Assembly (NCBI RefSeq): GCF_012911845.1
Contig: NZ_JAAXCU010000048.1
Coordinates: 62,001-126,000, forward strand
Source of the DNA: Bacillus sp. RO2
GTDB lineage: Bacteria; Bacillota; Bacilli; Bacillales; Bacillaceae_I
Reading direction: 5' to 3'
Length of the DNA: 64,000 bases
The position numbers and the translations under genes were made by a program. The notes under the pieces were generated by a model. That model made no database searches. It was not told the DNA's origin and saw only the letters and a program-made list of their open reading frames with translations. Positions 42,460 through 51,990 of this stretch are shown in pieces (the first letter of the stretch is position 1; each line of letters begins with the position of its first letter).

Positions 42460-43842
42460 ATGGGAAAAAGAAGAATCCTGATAGCGGGTACAGGCAGTGG
42501 GGTAGGAAAAACAACCATTACCATCGGTTTGATGGCGGCGATGAGGAAAAAGGGACTTAGTGTCCAAGGGTTCAAGTGTGGACCGGATTACATCGACACC
42601 TCATACCATACTGCTGTAACAGGTAGAAAGTCGCGGAATCTGGATAGTTGGATGCTTTCATCTGACTGTGTGAGAGAAGTCTTGGTTGGTGGAAGTGATG
42701 GAGCCGATATCTCCATCATAGAAGGGGTGATGGGATTCTATGATGGGAAAGATCCGCTTTCCGATGAGGGAAGCAGTGCAGAAATAAGCATCCTCACCGG
42801 CAGTCCTGTTGTACTTGTGGTGGACTGCTCCGGCATGGCAAGGAGTGCGGCTGCAATGGTCAAGGGGTATCAGGAACTGTCAGGAAAGGTGAACATTGTA
42901 GGAGTGATAGCGAATAAAGTGGGAAGCGATGGTCATTTTCATCTAATTAAGGCAGCGGTCGAAATGGAATGTAAGATTCCAGTTATTGGATATATGGCAA
43001 GGGATTCTGAATTCGAGATGCAAGAGCGACATTTAGGGCTTGTTCCATCTATTGAACGAGGAGAGCTGGAAGGGTTTTTTGATGCATTGGGTGAGCATGT
43101 TGCAAACACGGTGGATGTTGATCGTTTTTATGAGCTTGCGGATGAAGCTTCCGAGCTTCCTACCGAGAGTAAGCCTTCCATTTTCAACTCATCCCCCAAT
43201 AAAAAGGTTCGTATAGCCGTCGCCTATGATTCTGCCTTCCATTTTTATTATGAAGAGAACTTGGAACTTCTACAAAACAGAGGGGCGGAATTAATCTTTT
43301 TCTCTCCCTTGGAAAATGAGGAGATCCCACATGATGTGGACGGGTTGTATCTTGGTGGAGGCTTCCCGGAGGAATTTGCACCAAGACTCTCTACCAATAC
43401 AAAAAGCAAGGATAGCGTCTACCAGGCAGTAGTGATAAGGGGAATTCCTACCTTTGCAGAATGTGGAGGCTATATGTATTTATGCAAGGAACTTGTGACC
43501 ACAGGTGGAGATGCTTATCCCATGGTTGGGATCATTCCTGGTAAAGTGCACATGCAAACCAAGCTCGCTGCCCTTGGATACAGGGAGATTAAAGGGTTAA
43601 ACGGGAATTTTCTCTTGAAGGAGGGAGAGGTGGCAAGAGGCCATGAGTTCCACTATTCCACCTTTCATCACCAGACAGAGCTACCGGCCGCATTTGAAAC
43701 AAAAGGAATGAGAGGCAATGGGACAGACGGGTATATCTGCAAGAACCTTGTTGCTGGTTACACTCATATTCATTTTGCCTCCAACCCAATGGTCGTGGAA
43801 AACTGGATCCAACAATGTCTGGAGGTAAAGTTGCATGTTTAA
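42460..43842 (+). CDS. cbiA: Cobyrinate a,c-diamide synthase CbiA
   Basis: 460 residues. ATG 42460 has AAGGAGG 11 bases upstream. The N-terminal ATP-binding domain (RRILIAGTGSGVGKTTITIG, GFKCGPDYIDTSYHT) is followed by a class I glutamine-amidotransferase-like domain with LYLGGGFPEEFA and PTFAECGGYMYL, where Cys is the nucleophile. It amidates side chains a and c of cobyrinate using Gln and ATP. Its last 8 bases overlap cbiP. An overlapping minus-strand frame near 43.6-44.1 kb is a shadow. Confidence 0.95.
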   Translation: MGKRRILIAGTGSGVGKTTITIGLMAAMRKKGLSVQGFKCGPDYIDTSYHTAVTGRKSRNLDSWMLSSDCVREVLVGGSDGADISIIEGVMGFYDGKDPLSDEGSSAEISILTGSPVVLVVDCSGMARSAAAMVKGYQELSGKVNIVGVIANKVGSDGHFHLIKAAVEMECKIPVIGYMARDSEFEMQERHLGLVPSIERGELEGFFDALGEHVANTVDVDRFYELADEASELPTESKPSIFNSSPNKKVRIAVAYDSAFHFYYEENLELLQNRGAELIFFSPLENEEIPHDVDGLYLGGGFPEEFAPRLSTNTKSKDSVYQAVVIRGIPTFAECGGYMYLCKELVTTGGDAYPMVGIIPGKVHMQTKLAALGYREIKGLNGNFLLKEGEVARGHEFHYSTFHHQTELPAAFETKGMRGNGTDGYICKNLVAGYTHIHFASNPMVVENWIQQCLEVKLHV

Positions 43843-45376
43843 AGGGACGCCACTGATGATCCAAGGAACGCATTCCGATGCTGGAAAAAGCGCTGTCGTA
43901 ACAGCATTGTGCAGGGTTTTTGCAAGAGAGGGTTATAAAACTGCACCGTTTAAATCGCAAAACATGGCGCTGAATTCCTATATTACCAAGAATGGCAAGG
44001 AAATTGGCAGGGCTCAGGGCGTTCAGGCGGAAGCAGCTGGTGTGGAGGCGACGACCGATATGAACCCCATCCTGATTAAGCCTACCGGCGACTATCAATC
44101 GCAAATTGTCGTTCATGGAAGTCCTTACCGCAATATGAAAGCGGGTGTGTATCGTCAAGATTTCTACGAGTTAGGTCTACTGATAATTACAGAGAGTTAT
44201 CATCGGCTCAAAAAGGAGTTTGACTGCATCGTGATAGAAGGGGCGGGAAGTCCTGCCGAGGTGAACCTCAATGATCGTGAGCTTGTGAACATGCGGATTG
44301 CCAGGTTGACCAATGCACCCGTCATTCTTGTAGGTGATATAGAAAAGGGCGGCGTATTTGCAAGCCTTGTCGGAACATTGCAGCTCTTAGAAGAGGAGGA
44401 CCGCAAAAGAGTCATTGGCGTTGTCATCAATAAATTCAGGGGAGATGTGTCTCTGCTTGAGCCTGGGCTTAAATGGTTTGAAGCATATACCGGCATTCCG
44501 GTATTAGGTGTGATACCTTATGTTTCCGGCTTACATATTGAAGCGGAAGACTCTGTCGTCCTTGATAGCTTTTCCAAAGAAAAAGACGATACGAAAGCTT
44601 TGGATATTGCAGTAATCCGCTTCCCTTATATCTCGAACTTCACTGATATGGACCCACTCTTTTCCGAGGTGGATTGCCATGTAAGATATGTGCAGAAGGC
44701 GGAAGATCTCGGTGCACCGGACTTGGTCATCCTCCCTGGCAGCAAAAATACGTTAGGTGATTTGCAATTTTTGCATGAAAGTGGCCTTGCGAACCGGCTG
44801 CAGACTTTGGTAGAACTAGGAACAAATTTAATTGGGATATGTGGTGGATATCAAATGCTCGGTGAGGTAATAGTGGATGAGTATGAAGTTGAATCTTCGT
44901 TAAAGGTGGGTCCCGGACTTGATCTCATCCCTATGAAAACACACCTGGCAAAGGAGAAGAAGACAGTTCTTTCAGAGGGCATTCTTACGTTTAACGGAAA
45001 ACAATTTTTTATAAAAGGTTATGAAATCCATATGGGAGTATCAACCGTCTCTGATAGAAAAGATGTCATGCCGTTTGTCGTGTTAGCAGACCGAAAAGAT
45101 GGAGTGCAAATGGGAAATATCATAGGTACATACTTCCACGGGCTCTTCCATAATGACAGTTTTAGAGAGGAACTGTTGAACACATTAAGACGGAAGAAAG
45201 GCCTCTCTCCGATAATAAGTAGATCCTCTTTTGATAGAAAAAGAGAAGAGTCGTTTGATAGATTGGCAGATGTTGTGAGCATGTATCTTTCTATAGAAAT
45301 GATTAAGAAGAAGATGCTTGAATTTCAGGAAATAAGCAAAAAGGAGGCAGGGAAAGGAAATGAGGAGCGTGTATAA
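43835..45376 (+). CDS. cbiP: Cobyric acid synthase CbiP (CobQ)
   Basis: 513 residues, the usual length. ATP domain MIQGTHSDAGKSAVVTALCR, FKSQNMALNSYITKNGKEIG and DYQSQIVVHG, then a glutamine-amidotransferase domain with LPGSKNTLGDL and NLIGICGGYQMLGE (catalytic Cys). It amidates side chains b, d, e and g. Overlap with cbiA (8 bases) and with cobT (17 bases) shows translational coupling. With cbiA, it lets the host process cobyrinic acid-level corrinoids to cobyric acid. Confidence 0.95.
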   Translation: MFKGTPLMIQGTHSDAGKSAVVTALCRVFAREGYKTAPFKSQNMALNSYITKNGKEIGRAQGVQAEAAGVEATTDMNPILIKPTGDYQSQIVVHGSPYRNMKAGVYRQDFYELGLLIITESYHRLKKEFDCIVIEGAGSPAEVNLNDRELVNMRIARLTNAPVILVGDIEKGGVFASLVGTLQLLEEEDRKRVIGVVINKFRGDVSLLEPGLKWFEAYTGIPVLGVIPYVSGLHIEAEDSVVLDSFSKEKDDTKALDIAVIRFPYISNFTDMDPLFSEVDCHVRYVQKAEDLGAPDLVILPGSKNTLGDLQFLHESGLANRLQTLVELGTNLIGICGGYQMLGEVIVDEYEVESSLKVGPGLDLIPMKTHLAKEKKTVLSEGILTFNGKQFFIKGYEIHMGVSTVSDRKDVMPFVVLADRKDGVQMGNIIGTYFHGLFHNDSFREELLNTLRRKKGLSPIISRSSFDRKREESFDRLADVVSMYLSIEMIKKKMLEFQEISKKEAGKGNEERV

Positions 45377-46400
45377 CATAAAGCCTGTTAACCTAAAGCA
45401 AGGCGAAAAGATGGAGGAGTATTTAAACTCTTTAACCAAGCCTCAAGGCAGTTTAGGGGTTGTGGAGGAAATCGCAATTCAGCTTTCGCAGATTACAGGG
45501 GAGGATTTTCCTGAGGTAACACCACCAGGAATTATTGTTTTTGCTGCTGATCATGGTGTAGCTAGCGAGGGAGTGTCCGCATACCCTCAGGAAGTGACTG
45601 TACAAATGGTTCATAATTTCCTTGACGGGGGAGCCGCGATAAATGTATTGGGAAATCAGATTGGCGCAAAAGTAGAAATTGTTGACATAGGGGTGGCGGC
45701 AGATGTGAGCCGGGCAGGACTTCACATAAAAAAAATCCGTCATGGGACAAGTAACTTCCTCGAGGGGGATGCCATGACCAGAGAAGAGGCTTGGGATGCA
45801 ATTGAAGTGGGAAGCGACATGGCAACCAGTGTCATCGAAAGGGGGGCGAAATGTCTGATCGTTGGAGAAATGGGGATTGCCAACACGACGAGCAGTAGTG
45901 CAATCCTGTCTGGCTTAAGTGGGTTGGATGTAAGTGATGTCATCGGTACTGGGACTGGGATAAATTCTGACCAATTGAAATGGAAAAAGCAAGTTATCCG
46001 TAAGTCGCTTCAAGAACGAAACCCTGACCGGAATGATCCAATTGATGTACTATCTAAGGTCGGTGGCCTTGAGATTGCTGGAATGGTTGGCGCCATTTTG
46101 AAAGCAGCGGAGCTGAATATACCGGTTCTGGTGGACGGTTTCATCAGCACGGTGGCGGCTCTACTTGCGCAAAGGTTATACCCTGAAGTCAGAGGGTACC
46201 TTTTCATAGGGCATCAATCCATGGAGGCTGGCCATAAGCATGCGATTAAAATGCTAGATAAAACGCCAATCCTAAATCTCGGTCTCCGACTTGGAGAAGG
46301 GACAGGAGCGGCTCTCGCCTTTCCAATTCTAAAGGCGGCAACAAACATCGTGAAAGAGATGGCAACCTTTAAATCAGCAGGAGTAGCAGAAAAAATATAA
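45360..46400 (+). CDS. cobT: Nicotinate-nucleotide:dimethylbenzimidazole phosphoribosyltransferase CobT
   Basis: 346 residues from ATG 45360 with AAGGAGG upstream inside cbiP. Diagnostic segments are LTKPQGSLGVVEEIAIQLSQ, VFAADHGVASEGVSAYPQEV, GEMGIANTTSSSAI, GTGTGINSDQL and the catalytic-Glu region LGLRLGEGTGAALA. It activates the lower-ligand base to alpha-ribazole phosphate. No DMB synthesis gene is seen nearby, so the base probably comes from elsewhere. Confidence 0.95.
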   Translation: MRSVYNIKPVNLKQGEKMEEYLNSLTKPQGSLGVVEEIAIQLSQITGEDFPEVTPPGIIVFAADHGVASEGVSAYPQEVTVQMVHNFLDGGAAINVLGNQIGAKVEIVDIGVAADVSRAGLHIKKIRHGTSNFLEGDAMTREEAWDAIEVGSDMATSVIERGAKCLIVGEMGIANTTSSSAILSGLSGLDVSDVIGTGTGINSDQLKWKKQVIRKSLQERNPDRNDPIDVLSKVGGLEIAGMVGAILKAAELNIPVLVDGFISTVAALLAQRLYPEVRGYLFIGHQSMEAGHKHAIKMLDKTPILNLGLRLGEGTGAALAFPILKAATNIVKEMATFKSAGVAEKI

Positions 46401-46433
46401 AAAATTACATCTATTAGTAGAGGAGAAAAAGAG

Positions 46434-47432
46434 ATGAAACAAACTAAACAAAAGTGGGGAATTTTAGGTCTTGTTTTAATGTTATTCATTGGAATAATAA
46501 CTGGATGTGGGTCAACCTCACAAGAAACAAACGGAAATGTAAATGATGAGGCAATCGGTGAAAATACAAGCAGTGATGAGCAATCGGAAAATGCAGCCTT
46601 TCCTATTACCATAACAGACGATTCCGGTCAGGAAATCACCATTGAAAAAGAACCAGAAAGCATTATTTCTATGCAACCAAGTAATACAGAAATCGCTTAT
46701 GCTCTTGGTCTTGGAAATAAAATGATCGGAGTGTCCGATTATTGTAACTATCCAGCGGAAACTGCCGATGTGGAAAAAGTAGGCGGCCAAGACATGAATG
46801 CGGAAATGATTTTGACATTAATGCCGGATATAATTTTTGTAACAGATTATCATCATCAGAATCATGAGGCAATTCTCAAACAGTATAAGGAAGCTGGAAT
46901 AAGTGTTATTGTCATTGGCAGCGAATCCTCGTTTGCGGATGTATATGAAACAATCGAATTGATTGGAAAAGCTACTGGTACAACAGTGGAAGCAGATAAA
47001 TTAGTTGACGATATGAAGGAACGACTACTTACTGTGGAAGAAAAAGCTAAGCAAGTGACCGCAAAGAAAAAAGTTTGGGTAGAGGTTTCTCCTGCTCCGG
47101 ACATTTTCACGACAGGTCAAGGGACTTTCATGCATGAGATGCTTGAGACCATCCAAGCGGAAAATGCTGCAGGCAATCAGGAAGGCTGGGTGAAACTTAC
47201 GGAAGAGGAAATTGTCCAGTTAAATCCAGATGTGATCATTACTACCTATGGCTATTATGTGGACAACCCAAAAGAGGGGGTCATGGCTCGTTCTGGTTGG
47301 GAGGAAGTTCCTGCCATTAAGGATGGAAATGTCCATGATGTGGACAGTGATACGGTAACAAGGCCTGGACCCCGTTTGATTGAAGGAGTGGAGCATCTTG
47401 CAAAACTTATCTATCCGGAGATTTTTGAGTAA
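46434..47432 (+). CDS. btuF: Cobalamin/cobinamide ABC transporter substrate-binding lipoprotein BtuF
   Basis: 332 residues. Signal peptide with lipobox ITGC (MLFIGIITGCGS), a Glu/Ser/Asn linker, then a class III periplasmic-binding fold: ITDDSGQEITIEKEPESIIS, PSNTEIAYALGLGNKMIGVS, DVEKVGGQDMNAEMILTLMP, and the C-terminal VWVEVSPAPDIFTTGQGTF. It captures corrinoids outside the membrane. AGAGGAG precedes ATG 46434. The permease gene overlaps its end. Confidence 0.93.
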   Translation: MKQTKQKWGILGLVLMLFIGIITGCGSTSQETNGNVNDEAIGENTSSDEQSENAAFPITITDDSGQEITIEKEPESIISMQPSNTEIAYALGLGNKMIGVSDYCNYPAETADVEKVGGQDMNAEMILTLMPDIIFVTDYHHQNHEAILKQYKEAGISVIVIGSESSFADVYETIELIGKATGTTVEADKLVDDMKERLLTVEEKAKQVTAKKKVWVEVSPAPDIFTTGQGTFMHEMLETIQAENAAGNQEGWVKLTEEEIVQLNPDVIITTYGYYVDNPKEGVMARSGWEEVPAIKDGNVHDVDSDTVTRPGPRLIEGVEHLAKLIYPEIFE

Positions 47433-48471
47433 TAGGGTCATTTGGTTGTATCTGGGGAGCGGAGGGTTTGTACTTGTTGCAGCCCTCCTTGGTTTATTAA
47501 ACAGCAGTGTCTCGATTCCGATACCAACCATCTTGCATGTCTTATCAGAAAATACACTTGGGAAGGGTTGGCTGCATGACATTCCCAAGAATGAAGAAAT
47601 GATCATTTGGCACATCCGCTTTCCGCGTGTGTTGCTCGCCATGTTTGTTGGGGCATCCCTTGCGATTGCTGGCGCGGCATTTCAGGGGTTGTTAAGGAAC
47701 CCCCTTGCTGATCCCTACACCATTGGGGTTTCTTCCGGAGCTGCATTGGGGGCGGTAGCCGTACTTTTCTTCAACATCTCTATAATTGGTCTTGGAAGCT
47801 TCACCCTCCCTGTTGTTGCCATTCTCAGCGGATTGTTGTGTTTGCTCCTTGTATTTGGACTAGTCAAATTGAGTAACAGGGGACTGGCAATAGAAACCAT
47901 CATCCTGGCGGGAATCATTGTCAGCGCGTTTATCAGCTCTATTATTTCATTGATCATTGCCCTAGGTGATAAAGAATCTATGACCCAAATTATTTACTGG
48001 CTATACGGAAGTGTGGGAATGAGGAGTTGGGGGCATGTACAGCTTATTTTCCCGTTTACGATGGCAGGATCCATCCTTTTGATCATGCATTATCGTGAAT
48101 TGAATGCAATGGCGCTTGGGGAAGAGGCCGCAGATCATATCGGCGTGAATGTGAAAAGAGGGAAGGTACTGATCTTGTTTGGTGCTTCGCTTCTGACAGG
48201 TTCCGCAGTAGCCGTATCTGGATCTATCGGATTTGTGGGCCTTGTGATTCCTCATTTGGTAAGGCTAATGATTGGGCCCAATCATCGCTACGTCCTACCT
48301 TTATCTATGCTAATTGGCGGGGGATTCCTGGTATTTGCGGACTTATTCGCAAGAACCATCATTGCACCGAAGGAACTGCCGATTGGTGTAATAACCGCCT
48401 TGATCGGTGCGCCAGTCTTTGCTGGTCTGCTTATCAAAGAAAGGATAGGGAAGGGGAAGAGAAATGATTGA
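47425..48471 (+). CDS. btuC: Cobalamin ABC transporter permease BtuC (FecCD family)
   Basis: 348 residues and about ten helices. FecCD landmarks are IRFPRVLLAMFVGASLAIAG, AFQGLLRNPLADPYTIGVSS, YGSVGMRSWG and GSIGFVGLVIPHLVRLMIGP. TTG 47425, with CGGAG 4 bases upstream inside btuF, gives the family-typical N-terminus; a longer frame from 47380 is unlikely. It overlaps btuF by 8 bases and btuD by 8 bases. Confidence 0.92.
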   Translation: MSNRVIWLYLGSGGFVLVAALLGLLNSSVSIPIPTILHVLSENTLGKGWLHDIPKNEEMIIWHIRFPRVLLAMFVGASLAIAGAAFQGLLRNPLADPYTIGVSSGAALGAVAVLFFNISIIGLGSFTLPVVAILSGLLCLLLVFGLVKLSNRGLAIETIILAGIIVSAFISSIISLIIALGDKESMTQIIYWLYGSVGMRSWGHVQLIFPFTMAGSILLIMHYRELNAMALGEEAADHIGVNVKRGKVLILFGASLLTGSAVAVSGSIGFVGLVIPHLVRLMIGPNHRYVLPLSMLIGGGFLVFADLFARTIIAPKELPIGVITALIGAPVFAGLLIKERIGKGKRND

Positions 48472-49942
48472 ATTAAAGCAGCTTGTCGGTGGTTACCAGC
48501 CGGAAACACCAATAATAAACGGGGTGGACCTGGCTATAAGGAAAGGGGAGTTTTTCGCATTACTCGGACCGAACGGGAGTGGTAAGACAACCCTTTTCAA
48601 ACTTGTAACAGGTCAGCTACCTGTGGTATCGGGGGAACTGTTGCTTTCAGGCAGACCGCTCTCTTCTTTTACAAAGTTGGAAAAAGCCCAGCAAATTGCG
48701 GTGCTTACACAGGAAATTCAGGTTTCATTTGATTATACTGTCGAAGAAATCATCAGTCTTGGACGGTATCCGCATCAAAAAGGTTTACTTAGGAGCCTCA
48801 CTAAAAATGATAAAGAAATCATGCAGCAAGTGATGGATATTACCGGGGTGGCCGTGCACAAACATAAGCAGTTCCGTAAATTAAGCGGGGGAGAGAAGCA
48901 ACGTGTCCTTCTTGCAAAGTCCCTTGCCCAGGAACCGGAGATCCTTTTGTTGGATGAGCCGACCAACCATCTTGATATAAAGCATACCTTTCATATGTTG
49001 GATCTTATCAAGGATTGGCAACACACGAAAGGGCTGACCGTTTTTGCCATCCTGCATGATTTAAATGTGGCGTCTTTGTACGCAGACCGATTGGCACTTT
49101 TACATAATGGAAATTTTCTGGAGGTGGGGGATTCTGACACCCTCAGAAAAGAGGAGCAGCTTGAAAGAGTATATGATGTGCTTATAAAAGCAGGACCTCA
49201 TCCAGTTGTCCCTAAACCTCAGCTATTAATGACGCCAAAGTGGGAAGCAAGGAATGAAGTTCAAGGCTTGGCCGATCTCGAATTGAACAGGGATGAGAGG
49301 TGCATCCATGTCCAATCCATCAGACCGTTAAGAACCATCTCTAATGGAGTGAAAGGTGAGGGAATCCAGTGGCATAAACATTTCTGCAACTTTCATGTGA
49401 ATAAGGACTATAACTGTGATAATCCTGTAAAAGATATCGGGGAATGGCTGCATAAAAAGGGAATTCCGACTGAGCAGTCAGTCGGGATGATGACGGCTGT
49501 AAAGCTCTCGGATGTTGTGATATCCAAGAAGGAAATTAAAGGCATAGAGTTCATGGCAGTGGTTACAGCCGGGGTTGGGAATGCGGTTGATATCACAAAC
49601 ACAGAAATGTGTCAGACACCAATGACTATTGGCACCATTAACATCATGCTTTTTATTGATGCACATTTGACGGATGGTGGACTTGTTAATGGATTGATGT
49701 CAGCGACCGAGGCAAAGGTGAAAGCCCTTCATGATATGAAGATACAAGATCCAAAATCCCGCACGATTGCAACTGGGACTTCCACTGATGCCATGGTTCT
49801 CGCCGTTACCCAACAAGGGGAAAAAACTCCTTATGCTGGGTCTGGTACCCTTATTGGAAAGGGGATTGGTCATCTTGTCTATGAAGGGGTAATAAAAGCC
49901 ATTCAAAAATACAGAAAAAGAATAGGTCAGCATGTATGTTAG
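48464..49942 (+). CDS. btuD-cbiZ: BtuD-CbiZ fusion: cobalamin ABC ATPase + adenosylcobinamide amidohydrolase
   Basis: 492 residues in two parts. Residues 1-250 are an ABC ATPase: Walker A GPNGSGKTTLFKLV, signature KLSGGEKQRVLLAKSLAQ, Walker B ILLLDEPTNHLDIKH. Residues ~285-490 are CbiZ: SIRPLRTISNGVKGEGIQW, HKHFCNFHVNKDYNCDNP, AVVTAGVGNAVDITNTE and GTSTDAMVLAVTQQG. CbiZ cleaves the aminopropanol side chain of imported adenosylcobinamide (or pseudocobalamin) to adenosylcobyric acid for remodelling. The fusion puts remodelling at the importer. It overlaps cbiB by 7 bases. Confidence 0.93.
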   Translation: MIELKQLVGGYQPETPIINGVDLAIRKGEFFALLGPNGSGKTTLFKLVTGQLPVVSGELLLSGRPLSSFTKLEKAQQIAVLTQEIQVSFDYTVEEIISLGRYPHQKGLLRSLTKNDKEIMQQVMDITGVAVHKHKQFRKLSGGEKQRVLLAKSLAQEPEILLLDEPTNHLDIKHTFHMLDLIKDWQHTKGLTVFAILHDLNVASLYADRLALLHNGNFLEVGDSDTLRKEEQLERVYDVLIKAGPHPVVPKPQLLMTPKWEARNEVQGLADLELNRDERCIHVQSIRPLRTISNGVKGEGIQWHKHFCNFHVNKDYNCDNPVKDIGEWLHKKGIPTEQSVGMMTAVKLSDVVISKKEIKGIEFMAVVTAGVGNAVDITNTEMCQTPMTIGTINIMLFIDAHLTDGGLVNGLMSATEAKVKALHDMKIQDPKSRTIATGTSTDAMVLAVTQQGEKTPYAGSGTLIGKGIGHLVYEGVIKAIQKYRKRIGQHVC

Positions 49943-50904
49943 ATAATGTGTTTTATATAAGTATGTTTATTTTGGGAGCAGCGGTTGTGTTGGATGTAAT
50001 CTCGGGGGATCCGCGATGGCTGCCACATCCGGTGGTTCAAATGGGGAAACTCATATCTTTTTTGGAGAAGACCTTGAACAACGGTCAGAAGCGAAGGAGA
50101 AAGGGTGTTCTTCTGGCATTCATCGTAGTTCTCTCTGTTTATGGAAGTGTATTCCTAGTCATAACGCTATCCTATAAGATTCATTTTTATGTAGGCGTAT
50201 TATTGGAAATCTACTTTATATGGACAACCATCGCTATCAAGGGATTAGCGGATGCAGGAAAAAGTGTATGGATTCCGCTTCTAAAAGGAAACTTGGAAGA
50301 AGCTAGAAGATCCCTTAGCATGATTGTGGGGAGAGACACAGAGAACTTGTCTGAGAGTGAAGTGGTCAGAGGAACCGTAGAAACCATAGCGGAGAATACA
50401 GTAGATGGCATTACCGCCCCTTTGTTCTGGGCAATGATAGGCGGAGCCCCTCTTGCCATGGCATACCGAGCCATCAATACTTTGGATTCCATGGTAGGTT
50501 ATAAGAATGAAAGGTTTCTGGATTTTGGATGGGCCTCTGCAAGGCTGGATGATATAGCTAACTTTATTCCGGCAAGGCTGACAGCTCTATCCATATGGTT
50601 ATCTTCTGTTTTTATTAAAGGCTCTAATAGAAAAGCGGGATGGCTCATTACTATGCGTGATGCGAAGAAACATCCCAGCCCCAATAGCGGTTGGCCGGAA
50701 GCAATGACAGCAGGCTTGATGGGGATCCAGTTAGGTGGGGTGAATTATTATATAGGGATTGTATCTAACCGTAAAACGATGGGGGATTTTCATAGAAAAC
50801 TAGTGGCAGGGGATATTCCAAGATCCATTATATATATGCATGGTGGTTGGGGTGTGTTTTTTGGATTAGAAATTTTATTTCTATTTTTATTAGGACAGAA
50901 ATGA
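49936..50904 (+). CDS. cbiB: Adenosylcobinamide-phosphate synthase CbiB
   Basis: 322 residues, membrane protein with about five helices. Family motifs are LDVISGDPRWLPHPVVQMGK, LSMIVGRDTENLSESEVVRG, TVETIAENTVDGITAPLFWA and FIPARLTALSIW. It joins adenosylcobyric acid to aminopropanol-phosphate, restoring the side chain that CbiZ removes. ATG 49936 overlaps the end of btuD-cbiZ. The aminopropanol donor is made by the next gene, cobD. Confidence 0.95.
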   Translation: MLDNVFYISMFILGAAVVLDVISGDPRWLPHPVVQMGKLISFLEKTLNNGQKRRRKGVLLAFIVVLSVYGSVFLVITLSYKIHFYVGVLLEIYFIWTTIAIKGLADAGKSVWIPLLKGNLEEARRSLSMIVGRDTENLSESEVVRGTVETIAENTVDGITAPLFWAMIGGAPLAMAYRAINTLDSMVGYKNERFLDFGWASARLDDIANFIPARLTALSIWLSSVFIKGSNRKAGWLITMRDAKKHPSPNSGWPEAMTAGLMGIQLGGVNYYIGIVSNRKTMGDFHRKLVAGDIPRSIIYMHGGWGVFFGLEILFLFLLGQK

Positions 50905-50913
50905 GGGTTGAGA

Positions 50914-51990
50914 ATGAATTGGCCAGAACATGGCGGTCAGCCAGATATGATGAAGAAGCTCTTTCAGGCAGAAGAGCTGGAAGTCTTGGACTTTAGTGCG
51001 AATCTTAACCCATTGGGGCCACCTGAATGGTTGCGGGGGGAATTGGAGAAACAGTGGAAGAAGCTGTTGTGTTATCCTGACCCAAATTATTCTTATTGCA
51101 CTAGTTTATTGGCATGGATGGAAAGAATTTATAATGAGGAAATCCTTCTTACAAATGGGGGCGCAGAAGCTATTTTTCTCGCGGCTAAATATTTTGAAGG
51201 GAAAAGAGCTGGGATCGTCCATCCTGCTTTTTCGGAATATGAACGGGCATGTAGGCATTATCATCTACAGGTGAAAGGCATTATGACTTCACCTCTGAAT
51301 GATTTTCGATTGCCGATGAATCAGCTGCTTGAAGCACTGCCTGATTTGGATGTCCTTTTCCTTTGTCGTCCCAACAATCCGACAGGGGTGGTCATTCCGA
51401 AAGCAGAAATAAAAATGTTACTAAAACAGGGACTACATGATCAAACTTTCCTGGTTATAGATGAAGCGTTTGTGGATTTTGTTCCATCCGAGTCGCTGAC
51501 CCCGATGCTAAAGGAATATCCTAACCTGATTCTACTCCGCTCTCTGACAAAAATGTACACAATTCCTGGCCTTCGGTTAGGTTATATGATGGCCAGAGAA
51601 GCTGTTATAAATGAAATAAGAAGCTTTCAGGTACCGTGGAGTGTGAATGCTTTGGCAAGTGCTATCGCTCCGTGTTTGTTAAGGGATAAAAGCTTTGTGA
51701 CCAATACCGTCAGTTGGCTTGATGAACAAAAAAGGACATTGCGAACCTTTGCAGAAAATAATGACTTTTATCTATCTAACACCTCGGTGAATTTCTATCT
51801 TCTTCAGGATAATAGACATCCAGAAAAAACGGAGGCACTTTTCACTTTCTTGTTCCAACACGGTATTTTAGCAAGACATACATATAATTTCAAAGGGTTG
51901 GAAGGCAGTCATTTACGGCTTGCTATAAGATCTGAGGATGAGAATGCTAAATTGTTGACCATTCTTAAAAAATGGAGGGAGAGAGTGTGA
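50914..51990 (+). CDS. cobD: L-threonine-O-3-phosphate decarboxylase CobD
   Basis: 358 residues, fold-type I PLP enzyme. MNWPEHGGQPDMMKKLFQAE opens the protein, then FSANLNPLGPPEWL, LLTNGGAEAIFLAAKYFEGK, LCRPNNPTGVVIP, and LLRSLTKMYTIPGLRLGYMM, in which the Lys of LTK binds PLP. ATG 50914 is preferred over TTG 50908 because of the GAGGGTTG site. It supplies (R)-1-amino-2-propanol phosphate to CbiB. It overlaps cobU by 4 bases (GTGTGA). Confidence 0.93.
   Translation: MNWPEHGGQPDMMKKLFQAEELEVLDFSANLNPLGPPEWLRGELEKQWKKLLCYPDPNYSYCTSLLAWMERIYNEEILLTNGGAEAIFLAAKYFEGKRAGIVHPAFSEYERACRHYHLQVKGIMTSPLNDFRLPMNQLLEALPDLDVLFLCRPNNPTGVVIPKAEIKMLLKQGLHDQTFLVIDEAFVDFVPSESLTPMLKEYPNLILLRSLTKMYTIPGLRLGYMMAREAVINEIRSFQVPWSVNALASAIAPCLLRDKSFVTNTVSWLDEQKRTLRTFAENNDFYLSNTSVNFYLLQDNRHPEKTEALFTFLFQHGILARHTYNFKGLEGSHLRLAIRSEDENAKLLTILKKWRERV

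Noticed and set aside
43589-44158. 189-codon minus-strand frame in the cobalamin operon
   Set aside because: Lies across cbiA and cbiP, which have clear families; composition is that of a shadow frame.
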